Positions 42,643-50,686 are shown, counted from the stretch's first letter. The stretch is 64,000 bases of DNA from Merdiplasma sp905207905 (GCA_902475025.1 CABRXX010000003.1:1-64000); one strand, 5' to 3'. Made by a program: numbers and translations. The notes: generated from the letters alone by a model not told the origin.

Positions 42643-42957
42643 CAGGATCACATTACAGAGGAGCAGAAGAATGATGCTAAAAGGACGAGAGGAAGTTTTT
42701 TCAGAGAAATAAGGGAGAAACATCCCCCCCGGGAGCTTCGCAGCAGATGAGATTTGTGATAGTTTATACTATAACGGCTGGGAGCAAAGCAGCAGAAAAT
42801 AGTTTGATATCTGGTACTCCGGCAAATGGTAAGAGCTTGAGACGCTATCTTTAGCTGGAACCTGCATATTTTATTTTGTATTCCCACAGATGATAAGAGA
42901 TGGCATCCTTTCGGGAACGGCGGGCGTACAGGAAGGGAAATTGTTTGGGAGGGACGC
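42643..42957 (+). other. Gene-free leader of about 315 bases before the CsoR-type regulator
   Basis: No gene is seen. A run of eight C residues occurs near 42724. At 42756-42775 lies an imperfect inverted repeat, GTGATAGT-TTAT-ACTATAAC, that could be an operator for the regulator encoded downstream. GGGAGGG just before the ATG is its ribosome binding site. Confidence 0.45.
42756..42775 (+). promoter_or_regulatory. Possible operator palindrome
   Basis: Two 8-base arms with one mismatch flank TTAT. AT-rich dyads upstream of CsoR-type genes often mark autoregulation; this assignment is inference. Confidence 0.35.
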
Positions 42958-43272
42958 ATGGAGAATTTGAACAATCAGACAGGGGAACAGTTACATACGC
43001 ATGAACATCTCCATGATCCTCAGGAGAAAAAAAGGCAGTTAAATAGACTTTCCCGTATCATCGGCCACTTAAATTATGTAAAACGGATGATTGAAAATGA
43101 TGAAGACTGTTCCGATGTCCTGATGCAGATAGCAGCCACAAAATCTGCATTGAATGGTTTGGGAAAGCAAATCATCAATGAACATCTGACCCATTGTATC
43201 ATTCATGCTATTGAAGCGGGGGATACAGAGGCGATTGATGAGTTTCAAAAGGTGATACAAAAATATTTTTGA
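42958..43272 (+). CDS. CsoR/RcnR-family metal-sensing repressor
   Basis: The 104-residue all-helical protein belongs to the DUF156 family. Cys51, His76 and Cys80 match in spacing the three ligands of copper-sensing CsoR (25 and 4 residues apart). The N-terminus has an extra His-rich stretch (His13, His15, His17, His19). Such proteins release DNA on binding metal or sulfur species. Its position at the head of an uptake-like cassette suggests it controls that cassette, possibly through the palindrome upstream. Which metal it senses cannot be settled from sequence. Confidence 0.88.
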   Translation: MENLNNQTGEQLHTHEHLHDPQEKKRQLNRLSRIIGHLNYVKRMIENDEDCSDVLMQIAATKSALNGLGKQIINEHLTHCIIHAIEAGDTEAIDEFQKVIQKYF

Positions 43273-43288
43273 AAAAGAGGAAAAAATT

Positions 43289-43729
43289 ATGCTTACAAAG
43301 GATTTTAACCCATGGAAGAACGTAGATAATTTTAATCCGAAAGAGTTTGAAGGACAGAGCAGTGAGCTTTTACAGTGGCCCATTAAGTTGTGGAAAGCGC
43401 CCATTGTTTCGCCTTACTATCATCAAGGTCATCTTCTGATTGCAGCGGACTGCAGTGCTTTTGCATATCCCCAGTTTCACAAGACTTATGGAGGCGGAAA
43501 AGTGGTTTTGATCTGCTGCATGGAGACAGATTTTGATGTTATGACGAAGCTGAGTAAAATATTAAAGCATAATGATATAAAAAGTGTGACAGTGGTAAAG
43601 ACAGATAAGCCTTGCTGTGCAGATTTGACGGATGCAGTCAGACAGGCCATCAAATCCAGCAGGCTTCCACTGCCTCTTCAGGTAGCAACTGTGTTTGTCC
43701 AGGGGGAGGATGTGGGGGAGGAAATTTGA
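43289..43729 (+). CDS. Orphan C-terminal domain of ferredoxin-type proteins (iron-sulfur associated)
   Basis: This 146-residue protein resembles the C-terminal half of a clostridial ferredoxin-like family in which two 4Fe-4S motifs precede a domain with 'LIAADCSAFAYPQFH', 'VVLICC' and 'KPCCADL'. Here the N-terminal 45 residues contain no cysteine, so the classical clusters are missing. Five cysteines remain (55, 76, 77, 109, 110). It may bind a metal or cluster differently or act with a separate ferredoxin. It follows the CsoR-type gene by 16 bases, and a terminator-like hairpin follows. The function is unknown. Confidence 0.65.
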   Translation: MLTKDFNPWKNVDNFNPKEFEGQSSELLQWPIKLWKAPIVSPYYHQGHLLIAADCSAFAYPQFHKTYGGGKVVLICCMETDFDVMTKLSKILKHNDIKSVTVVKTDKPCCADLTDAVRQAIKSSRLPLPLQVATVFVQGEDVGEEI

Positions 43730-43813
43730 AAATCACTCCTACTGCTGCATGTTTGTCCGAGGAATTTGTTTGCTGCATTTAAGAAATAGAAGCGAATGAG
43801 ACAAGAAAGTGTG

Positions 43814-43852
43814 AAAAGAGCGGTATGTCTGTTTGGGCATCAGCTCTTTTTT
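43814..43852 (+). terminator. Terminator-like hairpin within the metal cassette
   Basis: AAAAGAGC (43814-43821) pairs with GCTCTTTT (43843-43850), followed by TT. It separates the regulator pair from the methyltransferase-transporter genes and argues against a methyltransferase start at 43796. Confidence 0.65.
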
Positions 43853-43867
43853 AGGGAGATGGAAAAT

Positions 43868-44677
43868 ATGGATTTGGAGTATATAAAGAAAATGTGGGTC
43901 AATGAAATGACGGTGGACCTGGAAGCAAATAGAACTGCCTGGGATAGTGTGGCAAAGGATTACCTTTACGATGAAAAGGCAGGTTTAGAGAAGGATCCCT
44001 TTCTACAGTATATCCAGAATAAAATAGACTGGACAAAGCCTGTGAAGATTTTGGATGTGGGATGCGGCGCCGGGGCTTATTCGGTAGCGCTTTCCTCCAG
44101 AGCAGAGAAGGTAGTAGGTGTGGATTTTTCACCGGCAATGATACAAGAGGCTGGGAAATATGTGAAGCAGCACGGCATCCAGAATGTGGAGTATCTGGAA
44201 CGGGATTGGTGGAATTGTTCCGGTGAAGAATTTCGCGGGAAATTTGATTTTGTGTTTGCACACACAACTCCAGCCATTGCAGACTATGGTTCGCTGGTAA
44301 AAATGATGGAAGCTTCTTCCAGGTACTGTGCCCTGTGCAAACCGGCAAGGAGAAGGGATGAAGTTTTGGATAAGCTGCGGGAGGTTATAGGATGGAAGAA
44401 GCAGGATGCGGACACATCGGTGGCATACGCATTCGGAACTGTCTGGGGGCATGGTTATTGCCCGGAATTGGTTTATCACGATACTGTTTGGAAATCCAGC
44501 AAGTCTTTGGATGAGGCAAAAGATTGGTATTTGAACCGTTTGAAAGGGGCTGGCCTGAAGGAAGATAAGAAAGTGGAAAAAGTTTGCAATTATCTGGAAG
44601 AGATTAGTGTAAACGGCAGAGTGGAGGATACTACGTATACCACTTTGGTCACCATGTTTTGGGAGGTACGAAGATGA
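43868..44677 (+). CDS. Class I SAM-dependent methyltransferase of the FmdE/ABC cassette
   Basis: The 269-residue enzyme has the SAM motif 'ILDVGCGAGAYS' and the acidic 'VVGVDFSP' strand, followed by 'FDFVFAHTTPAI'. The substrate is unknown. Start 43868 follows AGGGAG by nine bases; the earlier ATGs at 43859 and 43796 lack correct spacing. Its stop overlaps the flavodoxin ATG (ATGA), so it is translationally coupled to a redox and uptake cassette. It could modify a small metal-binding molecule or a corrinoid-like ligand (inference only). Confidence 0.82.
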   Translation: MDLEYIKKMWVNEMTVDLEANRTAWDSVAKDYLYDEKAGLEKDPFLQYIQNKIDWTKPVKILDVGCGAGAYSVALSSRAEKVVGVDFSPAMIQEAGKYVKQHGIQNVEYLERDWWNCSGEEFRGKFDFVFAHTTPAIADYGSLVKMMEASSRYCALCKPARRRDEVLDKLREVIGWKKQDADTSVAYAFGTVWGHGYCPELVYHDTVWKSSKSLDEAKDWYLNRLKGAGLKEDKKVEKVCNYLEEISVNGRVEDTTYTTLVTMFWEVRR

Positions 44678-45186
44678 GAATCGGCATCATTTACTATAGT
44701 GAAACGGGTAATACAAAGAAAGTTTCCGGATGGATCGCAGATGGCGCAGAGGCAGTGGCGGACACGGAAGTCAGACTGTTTAATCTGAAAGACGGAATGG
44801 AACCGGATCAGAATTATATTGAAAGCTGTGATGCCATTATTTTTGGTACGCCCACCTATTATGCCAATATGTGCTGGCAGATTAAACAATGGTTTGATAC
44901 AAAACATCATTACAACTTATCAGGGAAATTAGGGTCGGCATTTTCTACAGAAAATAGTCCCAACGGTGGAGGCGGAGAATTGGCCATCATGACCCTGGTA
45001 AACCATATGCTGGTAAAGGGGATGCTGATCTATTCCAGCGGAGCGGGATGCGGAAGGCCGTTTATCCATATTGGTCCTGCAGTAGTAAGAGCGGCTATGG
45101 AGGAAAAGAAAGAACTTTGCAGGCTGTATGGGGAGCGGATCGCACAGCAGGCGCATCGATTATTCGATCGTCGGAGACTGGAGTAG
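44674..45186 (+). CDS. Flavodoxin-family protein
   Basis: The 170-residue protein has the FMN phosphate loop 'YYSETGNTKKV', the 'FGTPTYYANM' loop and a flavodoxin-like fold. It would carry electrons or act as an NAD(P)H-linked reductase, perhaps reducing an imported metal complex so that the metal is released. ATG 44674 lies seven bases after GGGAGG (44661-44666); the TTG at 44659 overlaps that site. The permease follows after four bases. Confidence 0.88.
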   Translation: MRIGIIYYSETGNTKKVSGWIADGAEAVADTEVRLFNLKDGMEPDQNYIESCDAIIFGTPTYYANMCWQIKQWFDTKHHYNLSGKLGSAFSTENSPNGGGGELAIMTLVNHMLVKGMLIYSSGAGCGRPFIHIGPAVVRAAMEEKKELCRLYGERIAQQAHRLFDRRRLE

Positions 45187-45190
45187 AAAC

Positions 45191-46291
45191 ATGGGGGAAA
45201 GAAAAGTGATAAAAAAAGGGAACTGTGAGGGCAGACAGGGTGGAATACAAGGATATCATCGCATGATATATAAAAAGTGGTGGTGTCTGCTGGTGCTTGC
45301 CCTAGTGACACTGGTGTTGATGGTACTTTCTGTGAATGCAGGAGCGGCATCCATGTCTCCGCTTGAAGTATTAAAAACAATAGTTGGAATGGGGGATGAG
45401 CGGAGCTTTGTGGTAATTTGGAAAATACGAATGCCAAGAGTGATCGCCGCCGTGGTGGCAGGAGCCGGGTTATCCATAGCAGGCTGCGTGATGCAGACCT
45501 GTCTAAAAAATCCCCTGGCATCCCCCTCTACTTTAGGGGTATCTGCAGCGGCCACATTTGGAGCCAATCTGGCGATTATTGTTTTGGGGGCTGGAAGCGT
45601 TATGGCCACCGCATCCGATGCAGTGGTGATCAACAATCCTTATATCGTGACAATCTGTGCTTTCTTTTGCTCCATGGGTGCAGTGCTGCTGATTATGTCT
45701 CTGTCAAAGCTGCGGGGATTTTCGCCAGAGGCCATTGTCCTGGCAGGAACTGCGCTGAGTTCGCTTTTTGGAGCGGGGACCACCCTGATTCAGTACTTTG
45801 GCAATGATGTGCAGATCGCAGCGGCGTTATTTTGGACTTTTGGGGATCTAGGACGCGTTTCCTGGAAGGAAGTGGGCATCCTGGCAGTGATCACAGCATC
45901 CTGTATCCTTTATTTTATGCTGATGAGATGGAATTACAATGCGCTTGCAAATGGAGAGGAGACGGCAAAAAGTCTTGGGGTAAAAACCTCCAGAATCCGT
46001 TTTTGGGGGTTGATTGCGGCTTCTCTTTTGACTGCTGTTTCTGTGTCATTTATGGGAATGATCGGATTTATTGGTTTGATCGGCCCACAGATCATGAAGC
46101 GGATAGTTGGTTCAGACCTCCGTTTTTTAATTCCTGCATCGGCATTGATGGGAGCGGTTATTTTGCTGATGGCGGATACCGGTGCAAGAGTTTTGATTTC
46201 ACCGATTATTTTGCCGGTAGGGGCAGTCACGTCTTTGCTGGGAGCGCCTATGTTTTTCTACATGTTATTGAAGGGGAAACGGAAGAGATGA
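45191..46291 (+). CDS. FecCD/BtuC-type ABC importer permease
   Basis: The 366-residue membrane protein has about ten hydrophobic segments and FecCD family signatures: 'WKIRMPRVIAAVVAGAGLSIAGC', 'NPLASPSTLGV' and 'GMIGFIGLIGPQIMKRIVG'. It forms the channel for iron-chelate, haem, cobalamin or related metal-complex uptake. GGAG (45180-45183) fixes the ATG at 45191. Its end overlaps the ATPase start (ATGA). The binding protein follows at 47068. Confidence 0.93.
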   Translation: MGERKVIKKGNCEGRQGGIQGYHRMIYKKWWCLLVLALVTLVLMVLSVNAGAASMSPLEVLKTIVGMGDERSFVVIWKIRMPRVIAAVVAGAGLSIAGCVMQTCLKNPLASPSTLGVSAAATFGANLAIIVLGAGSVMATASDAVVINNPYIVTICAFFCSMGAVLLIMSLSKLRGFSPEAIVLAGTALSSLFGAGTTLIQYFGNDVQIAAALFWTFGDLGRVSWKEVGILAVITASCILYFMLMRWNYNALANGEETAKSLGVKTSRIRFWGLIAASLLTAVSVSFMGMIGFIGLIGPQIMKRIVGSDLRFLIPASALMGAVILLMADTGARVLISPIILPVGAVTSLLGAPMFFYMLLKGKRKR

Positions 46292-47046
46292 AGCTTGAAG
46301 TTAAAAATTTATATTTTTCTTACGGAGCCCATGAGGTAGTCCGGAATGTATCGTTTACAGCCTCTTCAGGAGAAATGGTTGCTGTTTTGGGGGTAAACGG
46401 TGTGGGAAAGTCTACAATGCTAAAATGCATCAATCGGATCCATAAGCAGAAGTCGGGAGAGATTTTTGCAGATGATAAAAAAATCAGCCATATGAAAGAT
46501 ATCGAACTGGCTTCCCAAATTGGCTATGTGGCCCAGAACTGCGAGTTCTCAGAAAGCACAGTATTTGATGCGGTGCTTTTGGGAAGAAAACCTTTTATCA
46601 AATGGGATGTGACGGAGAACGATCTGGAAATCGTGCAAAAGGTTTTGCAGCTGCTTTCCCTGGAGCAGTACTCCATGAGGAATGTTCTGGAACTGTCCGG
46701 TGGAGAACGCCAGAAAGTAGCGATTGCCAGAGTTCTGGCACAACAGACTCCGATCTTGCTTTTTGATGAGCCCACAAGCAATTTGGATCTTAGGAATCAG
46801 CTGAAAGTTTTGGAGATTATTCAGCAGATTGTAAAGAAGCAGAATCTTATAGCGGTGGTTACGATTCATGATCTGAATCTGGCCCTGCGATATGCGGATA
46901 AGTTTTTGGCAATGCAGGATGGACAGGTATTTGGTTTTGGAGGCAGTGAGATTGTAACCTCAGAAACGATCAAAAAGGTGTACGGTGTAACAGCTGATGT
47001 AATCGACTACCATGGGCACAAGGTTGTCATACCTGAAACAATATAA
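46288..47046 (+). CDS. FecE/BtuD-type ABC importer ATPase
   Basis: The 252-residue ATPase begins 'MKLEVKNLYFSYG' and has Walker A 'GVNGVGKSTM', the signature 'LSGGERQK', Walker B 'ILLFDEPTSNLD' and the switch His in 'VTIHDLN'. It energises the FecCD-type permease. The correct start is ATG 46288, overlapping the permease stop; the frame is open further upstream but that part is antisense-like to function and lacks a ribosome binding site. The length is normal for the group. Confidence 0.94.
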   Translation: MKLEVKNLYFSYGAHEVVRNVSFTASSGEMVAVLGVNGVGKSTMLKCINRIHKQKSGEIFADDKKISHMKDIELASQIGYVAQNCEFSESTVFDAVLLGRKPFIKWDVTENDLEIVQKVLQLLSLEQYSMRNVLELSGGERQKVAIARVLAQQTPILLFDEPTSNLDLRNQLKVLEIIQQIVKKQNLIAVVTIHDLNLALRYADKFLAMQDGQVFGFGGSEIVTSETIKKVYGVTADVIDYHGHKVVIPETI

Positions 47047-47067
47047 AAATAAAAGGAGGAAACAAAG

Positions 47068-48204
47068 ATGAAAAGAAAATTTGTAATGGTGTTAACAGCA
47101 GCAGCTCTGTTGGCTGTAGGAACAGGGGGTGTGGTGGCTGCCGCGGCAGAAACGGAACCTTTAGAAGAACAGTCAGAGACGATGGAAGGTTCGGAGGGAG
47201 AATATCAGGTAACAGACTTGTTGGGAAGAAAAGTGACGATCCCCGGGGAAACCTCCAGCTATGCCTGCATTGGATCAGGAAGTTTGAGGTTATACTGCTA
47301 TGTGGCCGATAAAGGAGAATTAGCAGGAGTGGAAAATATAGAGGTGGAGAACGATCCCTCCGGTCGTCCTTATGCAATGGCGTTGGGAGATCTGAAAGAT
47401 GCAGTTATAATCGGGCCGGGAGGACCTGGGAATGCACCGGATGCAGAATTGCTGTTTAACGCAGCGCCGGATGTCATTTTTTCTATGTATAATTCGGAAA
47501 CGGCAGCCGTGGATGAGCTTCAGGAGAAGACGGGAATTCCGGTGGTGGCTTTAAGCTATGGAGAATACGAAGTGTTTGATCCGGCAATTTATGAGTCCAT
47601 GATGTTGATCGGGCAGATTACAGGAAATGAGGAACGGGCAGAGGCAGTTGTGGATTATATGAAAGAGATTCGTGAAGATTTGAATGCCCGGACAGAACAG
47701 ATGGAAGAGAAGCCTCTTGTGTATATGGGATGTCAGTCAAATCGGGGAAGTCATGGAATCGAGAGCACTGCTGGAAATTATGTGTTGTTTGAGGCTCTGA
47801 ATATTCGCAATGCGGCGGCAGAAGCAGGAATACCAGAATATGCAATGATTGATAAGGAACAGATCTTGGAACTGGATCCGGATATTATGATTATCGATGC
47901 CGGAGGATACCAGATACTTTCTGATGACTACAAAGCTAATCCGGATTTTTATGAGACATTGACCGCATTTAAAGAAGGAAAGGTTTATATGCAGATGCCC
48001 TATAACTGGTATTATACGAATCTGGAGATCGCTATCGCAGACGGCTATTATATTGGCTCTGTAGTATATCCGGATGCTTTTTCCGATATTGATATAGAAG
48101 AAAAGTTCAATGAGATTTCAGATTTCTTTCTGGGAATGGAAGTGTATGAAACGATTGCCGACAGCTATTATGGCGGCTATCAGGCAGTAAAATTAGGCGA
48201 ATGA
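47068..48204 (+). CDS. Metal-complex ABC importer binding protein (FepB/BtuF type)
   Basis: The 378-residue protein has a signal peptide (Lys/Arg start, hydrophobic core, 'AAAAETE') and the two-lobe PBP fold: 'VTDLLGRKVTIP', 'LLFNAAPDVIFSMY' and 'KEGKVYMQMPYNWYYTNLEIA'. It should capture a metal chelate and deliver it to the permease at 45191. No lipobox cysteine is visible, so attachment by a diacylglyceryl anchor is unlikely, which is unusual in a Gram-positive cell. The ligand is unknown. AAAGGAGG precedes the ATG. Confidence 0.9.
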   Translation: MKRKFVMVLTAAALLAVGTGGVVAAAAETEPLEEQSETMEGSEGEYQVTDLLGRKVTIPGETSSYACIGSGSLRLYCYVADKGELAGVENIEVENDPSGRPYAMALGDLKDAVIIGPGGPGNAPDAELLFNAAPDVIFSMYNSETAAVDELQEKTGIPVVALSYGEYEVFDPAIYESMMLIGQITGNEERAEAVVDYMKEIREDLNARTEQMEEKPLVYMGCQSNRGSHGIESTAGNYVLFEALNIRNAAAEAGIPEYAMIDKEQILELDPDIMIIDAGGYQILSDDYKANPDFYETLTAFKEGKVYMQMPYNWYYTNLEIAIADGYYIGSVVYPDAFSDIDIEEKFNEISDFFLGMEVYETIADSYYGGYQAVKLGE

Positions 48205-48214
48205 GGTGAGAATT

Positions 48215-48754
48215 GTGAAGAAAGAAGACAAGAAAGTGCTTTGGGAAAAAGCGGCAGCTTTCCATGGACATGTGTGCGGCGGACTGACGATCGGTTATCA
48301 GGCGGCATTGTATGCCATAGAACTGCTGGATCTGAGTTTTTCAGAGGATGAACAGGTGGTTTGTATTTCAGAAAATGATGCCTGCGGGGTAGATGCGATT
48401 CAGGTGATTTTAGGATGCAGTGTGGGAAAAGGAAACCTGCTGTTTCATATGCGGGGAAAACAGGCATTTTCTTTTTACAATCGAAAGACGGGAAAATCTG
48501 TGCGGCTGGTCTTGAAAAAAGCGCCGAAAGAAATGACAAGGGAAGAAGCTTTTGCATATTATCAGAACTGTGAGCCACAGGACTTGTTTGAGGTAAAAGA
48601 TACTGTGCTCAAACTTCCAGAGGCTGCCAGAATCTTTGATTCTTATGAATGTGATTGCTGCGGCGAGCGTACAGGGGCTAACTGGATCCGGCTGAGAGGC
48701 GGGAAAAAGCTTTGTCTTGACTGTTATCAGGAATATGACCGCTTTCATGTATAA
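48215..48754 (+). CDS. FmdE-family protein with C-terminal zinc ribbon
   Basis: The 179-residue protein has the FmdE N-terminal signature 'AFHGHVCGGLTIGY' and 'ENDACGVDAIQ', with conserved His/Cys that bind metal, and a C-terminal 'CDCCGERTGANW...CLDCYQEY' zinc-ribbon (two CxxC pairs). Despite the family name (formylmethanofuran dehydrogenase subunit E), bacterial members occur outside methanogenesis, often beside metal importers, and their job is unknown. GTG 48215 is four bases after GAGGTGAG (48203-48210); the GTG at 48206 lies inside that site. It ends the cassette before a bidirectional terminator. Confidence 0.87.
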   Translation: MKKEDKKVLWEKAAAFHGHVCGGLTIGYQAALYAIELLDLSFSEDEQVVCISENDACGVDAIQVILGCSVGKGNLLFHMRGKQAFSFYNRKTGKSVRLVLKKAPKEMTREEAFAYYQNCEPQDLFEVKDTVLKLPEAARIFDSYECDCCGERTGANWIRLRGGKKLCLDCYQEYDRFHV

Positions 48755-48842
48755 AAGCCTATTCATATACAGCGCGATTTTGCGGAGTATTTTTGTTTTC
48801 TGGGAAGATAAGGGCTTTTGCTGCCTTAATCCTATGAAACGA

Positions 48843-48914
48843 AAAAAGGACTGCTGCCTTTCAGGTGTTTCCCTGATCTTTCAGGGAGACAGCTAAGGCA
48901 GCAGTCCTTTTTGG
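48843..48914. terminator. Bidirectional terminator between convergent genes
   Basis: AAAAAGGACTGCTGCCTT (48843-48860) is the exact complement of 48895-48912. An inner hairpin TCCCTGA/TCAGGGA is also present. The stem starts with A5 and ends with T5, so it can stop transcription from both sides. Confidence 0.92.
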
Positions 48915-48950
48915 CTTTTGAAAGCTCTTTTAAATATTCAAAATCATATT

Positions 48951-50405
48951 TTATGCGTATGCGGCATTTCTTCTGTCTGTGGGATCTGTTGGATCTACAT
49001 ACAAAGAAAGCGGAACCTTCCGGTAAGTGGGTTTTGAAATACTGCTTGGGATAATGTAATCTCCCACAGTGACCGGAGTGCCTACCGGGCAGTTCTGGTA
49101 GATGTAGTAAGCATCGCCCATGCGAAGCCGGATACATCCTGCAGAAGCCTGCTGTCCGAGAAGGTTATATTTTGCTGCCGGGAAAGCGTAATGGCTGGGC
49201 TGAGGAGACGGCAGTGAGTGGAACAGAATATTCCAGGTAATGTGGCTGCAGTAATAGCCCCAGGTAGGCCCATCCAGTTCATGCAGACTCAGTTTATCCA
49301 GCAGAGTAAAGTTTCCTTTTGGCGTAGCGTTGTTCAATCCTGTGGAACAGAGGAATACTTTTACAGGGGTATTGCCCCGGTAAACAGCCACCATATTTCT
49401 CTGACGGTCCACCTTAATGGACCAGGGACCAGTAGGATTCTGCGGTTCTAGGGAAATATAGCCCTTGCTTCCAAAGTCGTAGGTCTTGCCGCCGATGGTG
49501 AGCTTTCCGGTGGCCATCTGGCCGTTGGAGGGCTTCAGGTAATATTTCCGGTTGCCCACGGTGAGCCATCCCTTCTGCATGACACCACTCTTGTCAAAGT
49601 AATAGTATTTGCCGTTCTTCTTCATCCAACCGGTTACTGCCTGGCCGTACCGGGAAGAAACAGCGCTGAAATAGTAGCGTTTTCCTTTATAGGTGAGCCA
49701 GCCGGTTTTCATAGTGCCATATTTGTTGTTGAAGAAATAGCGTTTGCCGTTGATGGTAAGAAGGCCGGTCTTTCTCTCTCCCGTTTTTGGATCCATATAG
49801 TACCGCTTACTTCCTACTTTCAAAAAGCCTTTCACAAGCTGTCCGCCTTGATTGAAATAGTAAGTCTTTTTGTTGAGCGTTTTCCAGCCCACGGCTCTGG
49901 CTCCTTTTTTGGCAGGATCCAGATAATAGTTTTTGCCCTTCAGCTTCAGCCAGCCCTGCACCTGCTGTCCTTTGCTGTTAAAGTAATAATAGGACTTGCT
50001 CAGCTTCAGCCAGCCCTTTGCCTGGGCTTTGCTTTTGGAATAAAAATAGTACCGTTTGCCTTTGTGGGTATGCCAGCCGGACTTTAGCTTTCCGTTTTTT
50101 TCAGCGTAGTAAGTCTTATTGTTTTTGGTGAACATCCCTCCGGCATAAATCCTGCCTTTGTTGTCCTTGAAATAATAGTAATTCTTAGAACCTCTTGGCA
50201 GTTCCTGCATTCCGGTGAACCCGGTGCACTTTTTGTTGGTATCTTTGTAGTAAAGATAGTATTTACCGGAAACTCTTTTGGCGATGACCTGTGCATTCTG
50301 GTCAGGGCCAGACCCCTCTGGTTCTGTGGCATTTGCAGGAAGTGCAAATACGAATACCATACACAGCAGCAAAAGAATCCGGCGGATCAATCTGCGCGTG
50401 TTCAT
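48951..50405 (-). CDS. L,D-transpeptidase with choline-binding-type repeats
   Basis: The 484-residue exported protein has a signal peptide, about twelve aromatic/glycine repeats of the form 'GKxYYF...GWxx' (cell-wall-binding repeats) and a C-terminal YkuD domain ('WSIKVDRQRN', 'TPKGNF', 'HYAFPAAKY'). YkuD enzymes make 3-3 cross-links in peptidoglycan or attach proteins to it. The catalytic block reads 'ASAGCIRLRMGDA', with alanine where SHGC is usual. The Cys codon is at 49134-49136. ATG 50405 lies seven bases after GGAGG; a GTG at 50411 is too close. This is the only gene on the minus strand. Confidence 0.93.
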   Translation of the reverse strand: MNTRRLIRRILLLLCMVFVFALPANATEPEGSGPDQNAQVIAKRVSGKYYLYYKDTNKKCTGFTGMQELPRGSKNYYYFKDNKGRIYAGGMFTKNNKTYYAEKNGKLKSGWHTHKGKRYYFYSKSKAQAKGWLKLSKSYYYFNSKGQQVQGWLKLKGKNYYLDPAKKGARAVGWKTLNKKTYYFNQGGQLVKGFLKVGSKRYYMDPKTGERKTGLLTINGKRYFFNNKYGTMKTGWLTYKGKRYYFSAVSSRYGQAVTGWMKKNGKYYYFDKSGVMQKGWLTVGNRKYYLKPSNGQMATGKLTIGGKTYDFGSKGYISLEPQNPTGPWSIKVDRQRNMVAVYRGNTPVKVFLCSTGLNNATPKGNFTLLDKLSLHELDGPTWGYYCSHITWNILFHSLPSPQPSHYAFPAAKYNLLGQQASAGCIRLRMGDAYYIYQNCPVGTPVTVGDYIIPSSISKPTYRKVPLSLYVDPTDPTDRRNAAYA

Positions 50406-50437
50406 GTACACTCCTCCCTTATTCTATTGATATCCAT

Positions 50438-50466
50438 ATTATAGCAGGAGAGGAAAGAAAGAACAA
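50438..50466 (-). promoter_or_regulatory. Promoter for the L,D-transpeptidase gene
   Basis: On the minus strand, TTGTTC (50461-50466) and TATAAT (50438-50443) are 17 bases apart, about 30 bases before the start codon. Confidence 0.75.
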
Positions 50467-50471
50467 CAGAC

Positions 50472-50488
50472 TTAAGATAGATTTAAGA
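50472..50488. promoter_or_regulatory. TTAAGA direct repeats between divergent promoters
   Basis: TTAAGA occurs at 50472-50477 and again at 50483-50488, an 11-base period. OmpR/PhoP-family regulators bind such spaced repeats. Another TTAAGA lies near 50652. The regulator is unknown. Confidence 0.4.
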
Positions 50489-50511
50489 ATTGTTTTTCCT
50501 GTTCTTTTCAG

Positions 50512-50540
50512 TTGTGTTTTACAGAGAAGTGTTTTATAAT
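50512..50540 (+). promoter_or_regulatory. Promoter for the polysaccharide locus
   Basis: TTGTGT (50512-50517) and TATAAT (50535-50540) are 17 bases apart. The first gene starts about 145 bases downstream. Confidence 0.7.
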
Positions 50541-50686
50541 CAGAAACGTGTATGAAAAGGAACTTGAGAAGTAAGAGTTTGGCTATAACGGATCAAAACG
50601 GCAGTTTCACAGGCTTTTTCTGTGACTTTGTATATGGCTGAACTGTTACCTTAAGAATAACCATTAAGGGAGAAGGGGTTGATAGT

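Noticed and set aside
45832..46287. Long N-terminal extension of the FecE-like ATPase
   Set aside because: It lies within the permease gene in another frame; the standard ATPase N-terminus begins at 46288.
48831..48846. Fourth copy of repeat family A
   Set aside because: Only the right half (CCTATGAAAC) is present, without the left arm or the downstream AAAATGCTC, so it may be coincidence.
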